A stretch of 64,000 nt of DNA from Candidatus Thermochlorobacteriaceae bacterium (GCA_029263855.1 JAJUFC010000011.1:62001-126000); one strand, 5' to 3'; positions 54,518 to 64,000 are shown, counted from the first letter of the stretch. The notes: generated by a model from the sequence alone, not told the origin. Program-made: numbers and translations.

Positions 54518-55387
54518 ATGAATGCGTCATCGCTCCTTGCTATCGAATCTATCAAAACTACCCGCGCCACTTCGTTTTGGGTGTCGCTCGGCATTTTCGC
54601 ACTGTTCAGTTCTTTGATTTTGTGGTTCAGTTTTCAGAGCGTAACGGTCGTCAATGGTCAGGAAGTCTCGAGTATGCTCTTGCCACGGGACTGGGGACGT
54701 CTGCTCTCGCAGTTCAAAGGCTTGCAAATCATCTTCGTTCCGATTTCCCTGATTCTGCTTACAGCAAGCGAATTTACGTTCAAGACGGCTCGCCAAAATG
54801 TCATTGATGGGCTTTCCAAAGAATCGTTTTTTATTAGCAAATTGCTGACCACCCTTGCGCTGACGCTTCTCTACTTTCTGCTCACGCTCGTGCTCGGCAT
54901 GCTTTTCAATCTTGGCGCAATCAATACCGAACAAACCGAAACTGCTCGCGCTTTCATCACCAGCCACGACCTCTTTCTTTTCGGCACATACCTTATTGCG
55001 CTTTTAGGCTACGGAATGTTGGGGTTGTTTTTTGCTTTCCTCACACGCTCGTCGGGCAGTGCGATTGCGTTTTATGTGCTTTATCTTGTCTTGGAAGGAT
55101 TAGCGGGCGGATTGCTCCAATTTTCAAGCACCTTGAAGCCGATTGTGAAATTTTTTCCGACCAAAGTTTTTGACGACCTTGTCAATCGATTTCGTTTTGA
55201 TTCCGACTCGCTCGCTGAACTTCAATCTCAAATCAAACAAGCCGAAGGTATGGGACAAACGATTCCCGCCGAGATTTATACCCAACTGCTGCAGTTCGAA
55301 ACCGAAATCGCATTTTTACTCACGGCTCTTTATATTGGATTGATTGGGGGCGCAACTTACCTTCTCTTCAAACAGCGCGACTTGTAA
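54518..55387 (+). CDS. ABC-2 type permease without an adjacent ATPase
   Basis: A 289-residue protein with six predicted helices and a large extracytoplasmic loop, in the ABC-2 permease pattern ('SLILLTASEFTFKTARQNVIDGLSKESFFISKLL'). ABC-2 permeases pump lipids, drugs or polysaccharides with an ATPase partner. Such a partner is normally next door, and there is none here. The ATG at 54518 is preferred over TTG 54509. Its stop overlaps the start of the AEC gene by one base. Confidence 0.8.
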   Translation: MNASSLLAIESIKTTRATSFWVSLGIFALFSSLILWFSFQSVTVVNGQEVSSMLLPRDWGRLLSQFKGLQIIFVPISLILLTASEFTFKTARQNVIDGLSKESFFISKLLTTLALTLLYFLLTLVLGMLFNLGAINTEQTETARAFITSHDLFLFGTYLIALLGYGMLGLFFAFLTRSSGSAIAFYVLYLVLEGLAGGLLQFSSTLKPIVKFFPTKVFDDLVNRFRFDSDSLAELQSQIKQAEGMGQTIPAEIYTQLLQFETEIAFLLTALYIGLIGGATYLLFKQRDL

Positions 55388-56319
55388 TGGAAACGACCTT
55401 CGGCGCATTCCTCATTTTGATGGGCTTCGGCGTGATATGGCAATTTTTTCCGAGCCTGCCTGAACGTGCCTCGATTCGTGCCGCGATTGGTGCCATCGTG
55501 CTGAACATCTTTCTTCCTGCGCTTTCGTTTCACGTGCTTTACAACGCGCCGCTGAACGCGGAACTTTGGATTGTGCCAACCACTTCGGCGACTGTCTGCC
55601 TTTCAACGCTTCTTGTGGCGTGGCTTCTCTATCGCGCACTGTTTCAATTTTCAGGCGGGAAGTTTGCAAAAGCGAGTTTCGGCGCGCTCTTGCTCGGCGC
55701 GGCGTGGTGCAACGCAACCTATTTAGGATTGCCAACGGTTACGCTCTTGCTCGGCGAAGATTACGCGCGCATTCCGATTCTTTACGACCTGCTCGCCATT
55801 ACGCCGCTCTTGCTCACGATTGGCGCAAGCATCGGCGCGTTTTATGGCGATTCTCCATTCAAGCAAGATTTGCGCTCATCGCTGTTGTCAATTGCTAAAT
55901 TGCCGCCACTTTGGGGCGCGGTGCTGGGCGTGGTGCTGAACGCGCTTCAAGCTCCGCTTCCGCAGGCGTTTTTGAGCGCGTGTAAAATTGCGGGCAGCGC
56001 GGTTGCGCCCGTAATGATTTTTTCGGTTGGATTAGCCCTGCGCTTTTCGTCGCCAAAGTCGCTCGTTTGGATTCTGCCTGCGCTCATTCTGAAACTCGTC
56101 TTTGCGCCGCTTATCGCCTATTTTACCGCGCAAACATTGGGGCTTTCGGGCAACGCCTTCGCCGCTACCGTTCTCGAAGCCGCCATGCCAACAATGGTGC
56201 TGACAATGGTGATTTCCGATAAGTTCAAACTCGATTCCGAACTTCTTGCACAAACAATTGCAGTTACCACCGTTCTTTCGTTTCTTACCCTTCCATCACT
56301 TTGGCGAATTTTGCAATAA
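55387..56319 (+). CDS. AEC-family (auxin efflux carrier-like) transporter
   Basis: A 310-residue protein with ten helices in the BASS/AEC layout ('IVLNIFLPALSFHVLYNAPL', 'FLSACKIAGSAVAPVMIFSVGLALRF', 'VLEAAMPTMVLTMVISDKF'). Members move small organic anions such as malate or malonate, among others. The substrate is unknown. It is translationally linked to the ABC-2 gene by a one-base overlap. Confidence 0.85.
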   Translation: METTFGAFLILMGFGVIWQFFPSLPERASIRAAIGAIVLNIFLPALSFHVLYNAPLNAELWIVPTTSATVCLSTLLVAWLLYRALFQFSGGKFAKASFGALLLGAAWCNATYLGLPTVTLLLGEDYARIPILYDLLAITPLLLTIGASIGAFYGDSPFKQDLRSSLLSIAKLPPLWGAVLGVVLNALQAPLPQAFLSACKIAGSAVAPVMIFSVGLALRFSSPKSLVWILPALILKLVFAPLIAYFTAQTLGLSGNAFAATVLEAAMPTMVLTMVISDKFKLDSELLAQTIAVTTVLSFLTLPSLWRILQ

Positions 56320-56395
56320 TTTTCTTTGATTTCTCGCGGGAAATATCGCAACTTCCTTTTCGCATTAAGTTTTCATCAATTAACCCATCTCCATC

Positions 56396-56863
56396 ATGGC
56401 ACTACTCACCGTTGGTTCTACCGCGCCTCACTTCACTACGATTGACCAAGACGGGCGCACCGTTTCACTTTCCGACTTCAAAGGCAAAAAAGTTGTGCTT
56501 TACTTTTACCCCAAAGACGACACGCCCGGTTGCACCAAAGAAGCCTGTGCCTTCCGCGACAACTTTCCAAACTTCCAAAAACTCAACGTTGAAGTTCTGG
56601 GTGTGAGCGTCGATGACGAGAAAAAGCATAAGAAGTTTGCCGAAAAATATGACCTTCCCTTTCGCTTGCTTGTGGATTCAGAAAAGAAAATCGTTCAAGA
56701 CTACGGCGTGTGGGGAATGAAGAAATTTATGGGCAAGGAATATATGGGCACAAATCGCGTTACATATGTGATTGATGAGCATGGGAAAATTGCGCATGTG
56801 TTTGCGAAGGTCAAGCCTGAAACGCACGCAGAAGAAATTTTAGAGGTATTGCGTTCAACCTAA
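56396..56863 (+). CDS. bcp: Thioredoxin-dependent peroxiredoxin, Bcp/PrxQ type
   Basis: A 155-residue protein. The peroxidatic cysteine is in [13 protein letters not shown], which also has the resolving cysteine five residues later, as in the atypical PrxQ class. It reduces hydroperoxides with electrons from thioredoxin. The full family length is present. Confidence 0.95.
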   Translation: MALLTVGSTAPHFTTIDQDGRTVSLSDFKGKKVVLYFYPKDDTPGCTKEACAFRDNFPNFQKLNVEVLGVSVDDEKKHKKFAEKYDLPFRLLVDSEKKIVQDYGVWGMKKFMGKEYMGTNRVTYVIDEHGKIAHVFAKVKPETHAEEILEVLRST

Positions 56864-56927
56864 ATGCCGTTTCCCATTCTATACGATTGTTCTTAACTTT
56901 CATCGCTCACAAAAATGAACAATCATT

Positions 56928-58115
56928 ATGGCAACGACACTCGCACCGCTCCGCACTTTCGCCGTCGATTTTGACGACGATGCCAAAACTTTGCTTCTGC
57001 AATTCACTAGCAACGACCCTTTCGCCATTGGACTTTGCACTGCTTATCTCAGCGAACACCCCGATTCAATTTTGGATTTAGCCGAAGAATTTGAGCGGGA
57101 TTTTGACGCCGCGCTTTCTTCGCTTGTTGAGCGCGTTCTGACGATGCTTCTTTCCGATTCGCCGCCCGCGCTTTACGCAACCTGCGTTCTGCTTTCGCAA
57201 TGCGATGAACCTTTTTCGGAAAAAATTCTTGATGGCATTTGGAAAGGCATGCCTTGGGACGCGACCTATCCTTCCTCCGTCACTTATCCTCTGTCGACGC
57301 TTGCGCACGTTTTGTTTGTGAAGAGCGACGCATCGGGAATTTTTCTTGATGAACGCATTAAACGCTCGATTCTTTGGAAACTTTCCGATGCCGATAAACA
57401 AAGCGCGTGCGTCTCGATTTCCAATTACTTTGCTCAATCCAAATTGCCCGACGAAGAGAAAATTCCGAAGGCGCATCACTACCTCCAAAAGGCGGGATTG
57501 ATTAAGGAAGCCTTGCAACTAGCAATTGCTTACTCGACGGCATTCGTGAAAGAAGGCAAATACAACGCCGCTCGTCAGTTGATTGTTTCTGAACTTTCCG
57601 ATACCTCTCGTTTTGAGAAGGAGTTGCGCGTGTTTCTCTTGCACCAACTTTCCGTCATTGATTTCAACTTACAACGCTTTGACGACGCGATTGCTTCGAT
57701 TCGCGAAGTCGTTGAGGAACTTTCTCACGGGAATAATCTCGCCGGAAAACTTGCCGCGCAGTCGCAATTAGCCAACCTTTACGCTATGCAAGGACATACC
57801 GATGCCGCACGCCGAGAATTTGAATCCGTTTTGAGTGAACACGAAAAACATCACAACATTTCGGGCATTGTCTCGATTTGCGCTCAACTCGGCATGATGG
57901 CATTTGAACAAAAAAACCTGCCGATTGCAGTCGAACGCTTTTATATCGCGAAAACACTTTCCGCCAACCTTACCCAGAACGAGCAGAAAATCTGTCAATT
58001 AAATTGGGAGTATCTTCAAAACGAACTTGGAGACGCTCGCCTACAGGAATTGCTCTCGCTCGTCAAGCCCAAAGCCGATGCCTATATCCAACGCTTTACC
58101 AATCGCGTTAGTTGA
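56928..58115 (+). CDS. Hypothetical helical-repeat protein
   Basis: A 395-residue, largely helical cytosolic protein. The C-terminal half (about 190-370) has degenerate TPR-like units ('QSQLANLYAMQGHTDAARREFESVL', 'AQLGMMAFEQKNLPIAVERF'), while the N-terminal half has no recognised family. No signal peptide. It is followed 52 bases later by the DUF971 gene, which may be co-transcribed. No function is proposed. Confidence 0.75.
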   Translation: MATTLAPLRTFAVDFDDDAKTLLLQFTSNDPFAIGLCTAYLSEHPDSILDLAEEFERDFDAALSSLVERVLTMLLSDSPPALYATCVLLSQCDEPFSEKILDGIWKGMPWDATYPSSVTYPLSTLAHVLFVKSDASGIFLDERIKRSILWKLSDADKQSACVSISNYFAQSKLPDEEKIPKAHHYLQKAGLIKEALQLAIAYSTAFVKEGKYNAARQLIVSELSDTSRFEKELRVFLLHQLSVIDFNLQRFDDAIASIREVVEELSHGNNLAGKLAAQSQLANLYAMQGHTDAARREFESVLSEHEKHHNISGIVSICAQLGMMAFEQKNLPIAVERFYIAKTLSANLTQNEQKICQLNWEYLQNELGDARLQELLSLVKPKADAYIQRFTNRVS

Positions 58116-58167
58116 ACGCATTACAGGAAGTCTTGTGTTTAAGGAGGCAAACTAACTTTCTAAACAC

Positions 58168-58497
58168 ATGCTTCAACTTACAAAACTCAAAAAGACATCA
58201 GATTTAGACCTTTCACTTTGGTGGAGCGACGGCGTTCAAACCACGATTCCCATTAAACGCTTGCGCGACGAGTGTCCTTGCGCTGGATGCAAAGGCGAAA
58301 CCGTCCTCTTTGAATCTTACGCGCCCGTCAAATTGCCCGTCGCTACACCCGGAATGTATGACCTTAAAAAAATCGATGTGATTGGCAACTACGCCATTCA
58401 ACCGCTTTGGGGCGACGGACACAATACGGGGCTTTACGGGTGGGATTACTTGCGGCAAATTTCCACACCGGTTGAAGATGTCTCTGCCTCACACTGA
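58168..58497 (+). CDS. DUF971 domain protein
   Basis: A 109-residue protein of DUF971, the domain also found at the N-terminus of gamma-butyrobetaine hydroxylase and fused to Mrp/ApbC iron-sulfur carriers. The signature is RLRDECPCAGCKGE near the start, and 'GNYAIQPLWGDGHNTGLYGWDYLR' near the end. The CPCAGC cysteines probably bind a metal. A possible role in iron-sulfur handling is an inference from the fusions. Confidence 0.88.
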   Translation: MLQLTKLKKTSDLDLSLWWSDGVQTTIPIKRLRDECPCAGCKGETVLFESYAPVKLPVATPGMYDLKKIDVIGNYAIQPLWGDGHNTGLYGWDYLRQISTPVEDVSASH

Positions 58498-58534
58498 CCT
58501 CCTAGACTGATACTTTTGATTGTCCATCAATACA

Positions 58535-58570
58535 AAAGCCCGTTGCAGCAAGAACGGGCTTTCGTGTTTT
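58535..58570. terminator. Bidirectional intrinsic terminator
   Basis: The perfect inverted repeat AAAGCCCGTT / AACGGGCTTT (58535-58544, 58553-58562) lies between the convergent DUF971 and RND genes, with T-rich flank on the plus strand. Confidence 0.85.
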
Positions 58571-58591
58571 GAGCTGTAAGGGTTTTTAAGG

Positions 58592-61500
58592 TTAAGCCTC
58601 TTTGGCTTTGCCCATTTCAACCGAAACAGGCTCAGGTTTCAATTCCTGCGACGCACTTTGCTTTGGCAATCGCAGGATTTTCTTAAAGAACAACGGAATG
58701 CTGTTGCTCATGTTGTCAATCCATAAATAGACAACAGGAATCACGATGAGCGTTAGGAACATCGAGCTGGTCAACCCGCCGATGAGCACCCACGCAAGTC
58801 CTGTTTTCCATTCAGCACCGGGCGAATCGGAGAGTGCGATTGGCATCATGCCGAAAATCATGGTGAGGGTGGTCATTAAAATCGGACGGAGCCGCTCTCT
58901 GCCTGCTTCGAGCAAGGCATCAAACGTATTCAAGCCGTCTTCACGGGCTTTGTTGGTGAAGTCGACAAGCAAGATGGCGTTTTTGCTCACCAAGCCCATC
59001 AGCATAATAATTCCGAGAATTGAAAAGATGCTTAGCGTTTTTGCTGAAAGCGCAAGTGCCCACAACGCACCAATCACAGCGAGCGGCATTGAGAAGAGCA
59101 CGACAAACGGATGAACGTAGGAGTTATAGAGCGCGACCATAATGAAATAAACAAACAGAATCGCCGCAAGCAATGCGATACCTAAACTGCCGAAGCTATC
59201 GGCTTGGTTTTTAAGTTGACCTTGTGGCAGGATTCTCACGCCCATTGGGAAAGTTACCGTTGCCATTTCTGCTTGCACGTTTTGCCAAATCGTGCCGCTC
59301 GGCACGCCCGCAGTTTGCGCATAGACAATCACGGCGGGGTTGCGGTCTTGGCGTTGAAGTTTCGTCGGACCAGTGGTTTGGTAAATGGTTGCGAATTGTT
59401 TGAGTTCGATTTGCTGTCCGCGATTGTTGACGAAGGTCAAGTTGCCAATGGTTTCAGTGCTGGAACGGTCAAATTCATCGAGCTGAATGCGAATATCATA
59501 TTCGGTATCGCCGTCGCGATACTTGGCTTGGTCGTCGCCCGCAACAGCGATGCGAAGCGCTGCGCCAACTTCAGCGATGCTCAACCCGAACTGCGCCATT
59601 TTTGCGCGGTCAATCTCGATGCGCGTTTCAGGCTTGCCGTATTCGCTAGAAAGGCGCACATCGGTCGTGCCTTTGGCGCGTTTGACGATGTCGTAGAGCA
59701 TATCCGCGCCTTTGATGACGCTGTCCAAATCCGAGCCGCTGACCACAAGTTGAATCGGCGTTTCATTTGCGCCGCCGAAAATTCCGATTTCGTTGACGCG
59801 CACTTTCGCGCCCGGAATTTTTTTCGCCTCTTCTTTAATAGCGAGTGCGACTTCTTCGGTTGAGCGCATGCCGCGTTTCTTGCGTTCTTCTTTGGGCAAC
59901 AGCGCGACCGCAATATCGGCGATGTTGTTTGCCGACTGCCCCACGAATCCATCGCTTGACGCGCCCACATTGGCAGAAACTTTCTGCACTTCGGGAATGT
60001 CGCTAATCATCTGCTCGACTTGTTGAGAAATCAAATTAGTTTCCTCAAGCTTTGCTCCGGGGCGAAGTTCAATCGCGACCGAAAATTCGCCTCTATCGCT
60101 TTGCGTGATGAACTCGCCGCCGATGAATCCTGCGGGAATCAATCCGCATGAGGCAAAAAAGAGAAGCGTTGCTGAAAGCCCAACTTTCCATCGGTTGTTC
60201 AACGCCCAGCGTAGAACCTCCACATAGCGCGCCGCAAACTTTTCAAAGATTCCTTCAAACCAAATACCGAACTTGCCCATCAGCGTGCCCTTCGTTAGAT
60301 GCTCTAACTTGGAAATGCGCGATGCCAGCACAGGCGTAATCGTAAATGAAACGAGCAAACTGAACAGCGTCGAGACCACCATCACCGTCGCAAACTGTCG
60401 CATAATGTTTCCGATGATGCCCGTCGTGAGCGCGAGCGGCAAGAACACGACCACATCGACGAGCGTAATCGAGAGCGCGGTGAATCCAATTTCTTCGCGA
60501 CCGCGCACGGCGGCGGTTACTTTGTCGTCGCCTTGTTCCAATCGCCGATAAATGTTTTCTAACACCACAATCGAGTCATCAACCCAAATTCCGACCGCAA
60601 GTGAGAGCGCGAGAAGCGTCATTAGGTTAAGCGTGAAATCAAATAGATACATCACGCCGAACGTTGAGATGAGCGAAGCGGGAATCGCCACCATCACGAT
60701 GAAAGAGTTTCGAATGCTGTGCAGAAACACGAGCATCACGAGCCCGACCAAAATCACGGCGAGCATTAAGTCGTGCTTGACCGCATCAGCCGCATCAACC
60801 GTGAACAGCGAAAGGTCTTGGGAAATGTCGAACTTCAACTTCACATATTCATAATCCTTTTCAATCTTCACGAGTTCTTTTCTGACCAATTCGCTCACGG
60901 TAACAGCGTTCGCGTCGGATTGCTTGTTGACGAACAGCCCGATAGACGTTTTTCCGTTGATGCGATTGATGTTCGTGTATTCCTTTTGTCCGTCGACCAC
61001 TTCGGCAACATCAGAAAGGCGAATGTCGCTACCTTTCGGCGTGCGGGCGACAATCAACCCGCGCAGTTCATCGAGCGAATTGAACTTGCCCGCGATGCGC
61101 AGCACGAATTGCCCGTCTTTGTCTTTGATGTTCCCTGTTGGGAAGTCGAGGTTTGCGTTTTTAACAGATTGATTGATTTGGAGAATTGACAGCCCGTAGG
61201 ATTTGAGTTTTTCGGCGTTGACGAAAATTTTGATTTCGCGCTCGTCTCCGCCGATGAGGGTGATTTGCGCCACGCCCGCAATTCTCGCTAGGCGTGGTTG
61301 AATTTTATCTTTAACGAGTTGATAAAACTCCCGCGAAGGCATTGAACTTGTTAAACCCATTCTCAAAATCGGAAATTCGTCGAGAGCGATTTTAGACAGC
61401 ACGGGCGTTTTGGCTTCTTCGGGCAGTCGCGGAATAATTTCGTTGACTTTCCGCTGTGCGTCTTGCAGGGCGATGTCAGTTTTCGCTGTCTGCAAAAATT

Positions 61501-61780
61501 GAATCACCACGAATGAAACGCCTTCGCTCGAAGTCGCCGTAATGGTTTCGACCTTGTCGATTCCTGAAACCGCATCTTCAATGAGTTTCGTTACGCCTGT
61601 CTCTACTTCATTGGGCGATGCCCCTGGATATGCCGTTGTAATCACGACCACCGGCGGCGAAATTTTCGGGAGCAATTCGTAGCTTAATTGATTGTAACTA
61701 TACCAGCCTAAAACGCCCAATATGGCAAACATAACAACCACGAGCGTCGGACGTTTGATAAACAGTTGCGTTGGAGACAT
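58592..61780 (-). CDS. RND-family efflux permease (HAE-1-like)
   Basis: A 1062-residue inner-membrane pump with 12 helices and two large periplasmic loops, matching AcrB/MexB in length and layout. The start is MSPTQLFIKRPTLVVVMFAI. Helix 4 carries the proton-relay Asp pair (WVDDSIVVLENIYRR). It pumps drugs, bile-salt-like compounds or solvents out through an outer-membrane channel. The gene for that channel is not in the window. It is co-transcribed with the adaptor gene upstream. Confidence 0.95.
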   Translation of the reverse strand: MSPTQLFIKRPTLVVVMFAILGVLGWYSYNQLSYELLPKISPPVVVITTAYPGASPNEVETGVTKLIEDAVSGIDKVETITATSSEGVSFVVIQFLQTAKTDIALQDAQRKVNEIIPRLPEEAKTPVLSKIALDEFPILRMGLTSSMPSREFYQLVKDKIQPRLARIAGVAQITLIGGDEREIKIFVNAEKLKSYGLSILQINQSVKNANLDFPTGNIKDKDGQFVLRIAGKFNSLDELRGLIVARTPKGSDIRLSDVAEVVDGQKEYTNINRINGKTSIGLFVNKQSDANAVTVSELVRKELVKIEKDYEYVKLKFDISQDLSLFTVDAADAVKHDLMLAVILVGLVMLVFLHSIRNSFIVMVAIPASLISTFGVMYLFDFTLNLMTLLALSLAVGIWVDDSIVVLENIYRRLEQGDDKVTAAVRGREEIGFTALSITLVDVVVFLPLALTTGIIGNIMRQFATVMVVSTLFSLLVSFTITPVLASRISKLEHLTKGTLMGKFGIWFEGIFEKFAARYVEVLRWALNNRWKVGLSATLLFFASCGLIPAGFIGGEFITQSDRGEFSVAIELRPGAKLEETNLISQQVEQMISDIPEVQKVSANVGASSDGFVGQSANNIADIAVALLPKEERKKRGMRSTEEVALAIKEEAKKIPGAKVRVNEIGIFGGANETPIQLVVSGSDLDSVIKGADMLYDIVKRAKGTTDVRLSSEYGKPETRIEIDRAKMAQFGLSIAEVGAALRIAVAGDDQAKYRDGDTEYDIRIQLDEFDRSSTETIGNLTFVNNRGQQIELKQFATIYQTTGPTKLQRQDRNPAVIVYAQTAGVPSGTIWQNVQAEMATVTFPMGVRILPQGQLKNQADSFGSLGIALLAAILFVYFIMVALYNSYVHPFVVLFSMPLAVIGALWALALSAKTLSIFSILGIIMLMGLVSKNAILLVDFTNKAREDGLNTFDALLEAGRERLRPILMTTLTMIFGMMPIALSDSPGAEWKTGLAWVLIGGLTSSMFLTLIVIPVVYLWIDNMSNSIPLFFKKILRLPKQSASQELKPEPVSVEMGKAKEA

Positions 61781-61816
61781 GATGCGTTTCCTTTCCGTTT
61801 GTTGTTTTGTTGAGGC

Positions 61817-62872
61817 TTATGGATTGAGCGAAATGCTGTAACCGTCTTTCAAATTGTTTTGTCCATTCGTAATGACAAGTTCGCCTTCCTTGACGCCGTC
61901 GCGAACTTCGAGGAGCATGCCGGCTTCTCTGCCCACGACAATCTCGCGCAGTCGCGCCGTCTCCCCTTCTGCTACAAAGACTTTCGGATTTTTCACGCTT
62001 CCTATCAACGCTTCACGCGGAATGAGCAAGGTTTCGCGCTTACCAATCGTTGTAAATGAAATGCGTCCGAACATGCCAGCTTTGAGCGGATTTTCTTTGT
62101 TGTTGGGAATGAGAATTTCCACCGGGTAAGTGTGGGCTTCGTCGCCTTTGGCACTGATGGTTTCAATTTTGCCTTTGAAAACGACGCTTGGATATACATC
62201 GGTTCGCACCTCGACTTCATCGCCGACTTTCAACTTGAATACATCTTGCTCTGCCACATTCACCTTTACTTTCAGCCGTGAAATATCGACCACATTCGCC
62301 ACAAGTGCACCTTTGCTCAAATAAGCACCGATATCGACATTGCGTGCGGTTACCACGCCTGAAATCGGCGTTTTGATTTTGGTGTCTTGATACTGCCGAC
62401 GCGCTACAATGAATTGCGCTTCTGCCGCTTGATACGCCTGGCGCGCTTGCTCGAGTTGATTGTCGGAAATCGCGCCGTCTTTCAGGAGCGATTGATAGCG
62501 TTCGTAATCTTTCTTGGCTTTCTCGTAGGCGACTTCGGCGGATTTGAAGCTTGCCAATTTCAATTCGTCGTCGACTTGAACGAGCAATGAGCCCGCTTGC
62601 TTGTAATCACCGACTTTTGCGGCAACGCCCGTTACGCGCCCGTCTGCCTCGGCAACAATCGCGACATCGTTGCTCGCGGCAATCGTGCCAACTAGTGTGA
62701 GGTCTTGCTCAATCGTGCCTTTGCTAACTTTGGCGACGGCGACGGCGACAGCTTTTTCCACCGATTGACCGCGCCGCGCTTTTTCATCGCTCTGCGCTTT
62801 GTTGTTAAGCAGAATCGTAATCGCGACGCCGAAAATCGCGCCGACGATGAGTATCCATTTTAAGGTTTTCAT
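61817..62872 (-). CDS. RND efflux periplasmic adaptor (membrane fusion protein)
   Basis: A 351-residue protein. An N-terminal anchor helix (6-24) leads to a lipoyl half (TIAASNDVAIVAEADGRVTG), a coiled-coil hairpin (about 110-165) and the second lipoyl half with 'IKTPISGVVTARNVDIGAYL', then beta-barrel domains. It links the RND pump to the outer-membrane channel. It is 36 bases before the pump and 44 bases after the TetR gene. Confidence 0.94.
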   Translation of the reverse strand: MKTLKWILIVGAIFGVAITILLNNKAQSDEKARRGQSVEKAVAVAVAKVSKGTIEQDLTLVGTIAASNDVAIVAEADGRVTGVAAKVGDYKQAGSLLVQVDDELKLASFKSAEVAYEKAKKDYERYQSLLKDGAISDNQLEQARQAYQAAEAQFIVARRQYQDTKIKTPISGVVTARNVDIGAYLSKGALVANVVDISRLKVKVNVAEQDVFKLKVGDEVEVRTDVYPSVVFKGKIETISAKGDEAHTYPVEILIPNNKENPLKAGMFGRISFTTIGKRETLLIPREALIGSVKNPKVFVAEGETARLREIVVGREAGMLLEVRDGVKEGELVITNGQNNLKDGYSISLNP

Positions 62873-62916
62873 GTGTGAAATTGGGTTAAGTTGTTATGTT
62901 GAATACTGCGTTGATG

Positions 62917-63639
62917 TTAATTAAGTCCGAGTTCTGTTGTTTTGCGCACTTTGGTTGGCTTTGAGTGAAGAGCCTCGCGTGCGAGTGATTCTTCGGGCAC
63001 GTTCGCCGTCTTGAAACTTTCAATCAAGGCTCTTGCGATGCGCATCACGAATTTCTCCGCGTCGACTTCTTTGAACATCTCGAGCTGCTGGCATTTTTCG
63101 CCGCACATCATAATCGCGCCGAAGGTCAATGCCCAAAGCATCATCACGATTTCTTGCGGTTGGTGCTTGGTCTCAAATTCGCCGCGATTCATCGCTTCCG
63201 AGACCACGTTCTTCATTCGCTCGAAGGCGGTTGCGCGCGAGCGTTGAATGGAATCCAGTTTTTCTTGGTCGACTTTCCCGTTCAACGCGCCGATGTCAAT
63301 CATCTTAAACACCGCAAAATGCTCGCGATGCGACTGTGTAAATTCAAAGTATGTCCTCACCATCGAGAGCAATTTTTCTTCGGGCGGCAAGGGACTTTCG
63401 ATTTCGCGCTTCATCATTTCATCTAAAATCTGAATCCCATCTTGAACGAGCGACACGTAGAGTTCTTCTTTGCTTTTGAAGTAAAGGTACAGCGTGCCCT
63501 TGGCGAGCTGGCACTCTTCGGCGACCATTTCCATTGAAGTCTTTTCAAAGCCGTTGCGGAAAAAGACCCGTTGCGCCGCTTTGAGAATCTCGAGTCGGCG
63601 TTGCTCTCGCTCCCGCTCTTTGCGTTCTGATATGCTCAT
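62917..63639 (-). CDS. TetR/AcrR-family transcriptional regulator
   Basis: A 240-residue repressor. The N-terminal helix-turn-helix has the family pattern ('ILKAAQRVFFRNGFEKTSMEMVAEEC', then 'KGTLYLYFKSKEELY'). The C-terminal domain binds an unknown ligand. It heads the efflux operon, so it most likely represses this pump and itself. Confidence 0.93.
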   Translation of the reverse strand: MSISERKEREREQRRLEILKAAQRVFFRNGFEKTSMEMVAEECQLAKGTLYLYFKSKEELYVSLVQDGIQILDEMMKREIESPLPPEEKLLSMVRTYFEFTQSHREHFAVFKMIDIGALNGKVDQEKLDSIQRSRATAFERMKNVVSEAMNRGEFETKHQPQEIVMMLWALTFGAIMMCGEKCQQLEMFKEVDAEKFVMRIARALIESFKTANVPEESLAREALHSKPTKVRKTTELGLN

Positions 63640-64000
63640 AATTCGATGCTGTTAATGTCAACTGAAATGCACCTGATTGAATGTTCTTTGAGATTGACTT
63701 TTGGTCAAAAAATGACTCGCGGTCATTCTACTGATTCACAAAAGCAATGTTTCAGACTTTTTCGTTTCCGAAGCGATAATTTTTTCCTGAATCGGTGTTT
63801 TGGGCGATTCGGCTCGGCAGGTGTTTGTTTGGAAATGCTTAGTGCCTTTTTTAACTTCAACCGATTAGGTTTGAACTCCGCTCAGCCTATCCGCTCCCGA
63901 GTGTTCAAACCCTGTTCTCTCTCACTGCTTTCATCACAAAGAAATTTTAGGCTTAACCCTTTGCCATAAAGGCTTGGCGTTAAAGAAACGACGATAGCGA
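63640..64000. other. Region upstream of the TetR operon, right edge
   Basis: About 361 bases. It should hold the promoter and operator of the efflux operon. A partial palindrome, TTTGGTCAAAAAATGACTCGCGGTCATT (63700-63727), with two TGAC/GGTCA-type half sites, is the best operator candidate; TetR sites are usually palindromic. The plus-strand frame 63646-63969 looks non-coding. Confidence 0.4.

Noticed and set aside
63646-63969. A 107-codon plus-strand frame at the right edge
   Set aside because: Codon use and composition are unlike real genes here, with no start signal and no similarity.

Overview
The window comes from a bacterium of the Bacteroidota/Chlorobiota group, and Chlorobiota (Chloroherpeton-like or 'Thermochlorobacter'-like) is my best guess. 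The evidence is a secreted beta-propeller protein with a type IX secretion sorting tail, a GWxTD-domain protein, a complete alternative complex III (ACIII) operon linked to a caa3 oxidase, a phytoene-synthase-type gene, and -7 promoter boxes resembling the Bacteroidota TAnnTTTG element. The lineage is an inference; there is no 16S gene here and no reaction-centre or chlorosome gene.

Layout. 1-2918: a very large secreted repeat protein on the minus strand, cut by the left edge. 3.1-8.4 kb: a Yip1-type membrane protein, upp, and a tightly overlapping minus-strand operon (Omp85-like barrel, flavin reductase, Fe-S photolyase, DCC thiol protein, VanZ-like protein). 8.6-18.1 kb, plus strand: tail-specific protease, GWxTD protein, cystathionine beta-synthase, a zinc-ribbon protein, S21, aroA, a lipoprotein and a GlcD-type oxidase; a tRNA-Ala(CGC) lies on the minus strand.

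18.2-32.1 kb is one long minus-strand respiratory operon. In transcription order it reads ctaB, actA, actB, three small membrane proteins, actC, actD, actE, actF, a one-helix protein, a 51-residue microprotein, SCO copper chaperone, ctaC, ctaD. It would take electrons from quinol through ACIII to a caa3-type A2 oxidase. No subunit III gene is visible.

32.5-40.3 kb holds three TPR proteins, recR, a 502-residue protein with apparent tandem split-barrel domains, and the T9SS cargo propeller. 40.3-45.1 kb is an arsenic island (ArsC, an Rpn-type nuclease, ACR3, ArsI-like lyase) headed by a SigZ-like sigma factor with a Cys-rich tail and a saccharopine-dehydrogenase-like gene. 45.1-47.2 kb: tpiA, rpmB, a palindromic repeat and an EamA transporter.

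47.4-51.0 kb is the most striking gene: a full-length 1221-residue homologue of the bifunctional malonyl-CoA reductase of the Chloroflexus 3-hydroxypropionate bicycle, with both SDR halves and both active sites intact. It is followed by a phytoene synthase/SRPBCC pair, hflX, an ABC-2 permease, an AEC transporter, Bcp peroxiredoxin, a helical-repeat protein, a DUF971 protein, and a TetR-MFP-RND efflux operon at the right edge. No CRISPR array, prophage or transposase-bearing insertion sequence was seen.
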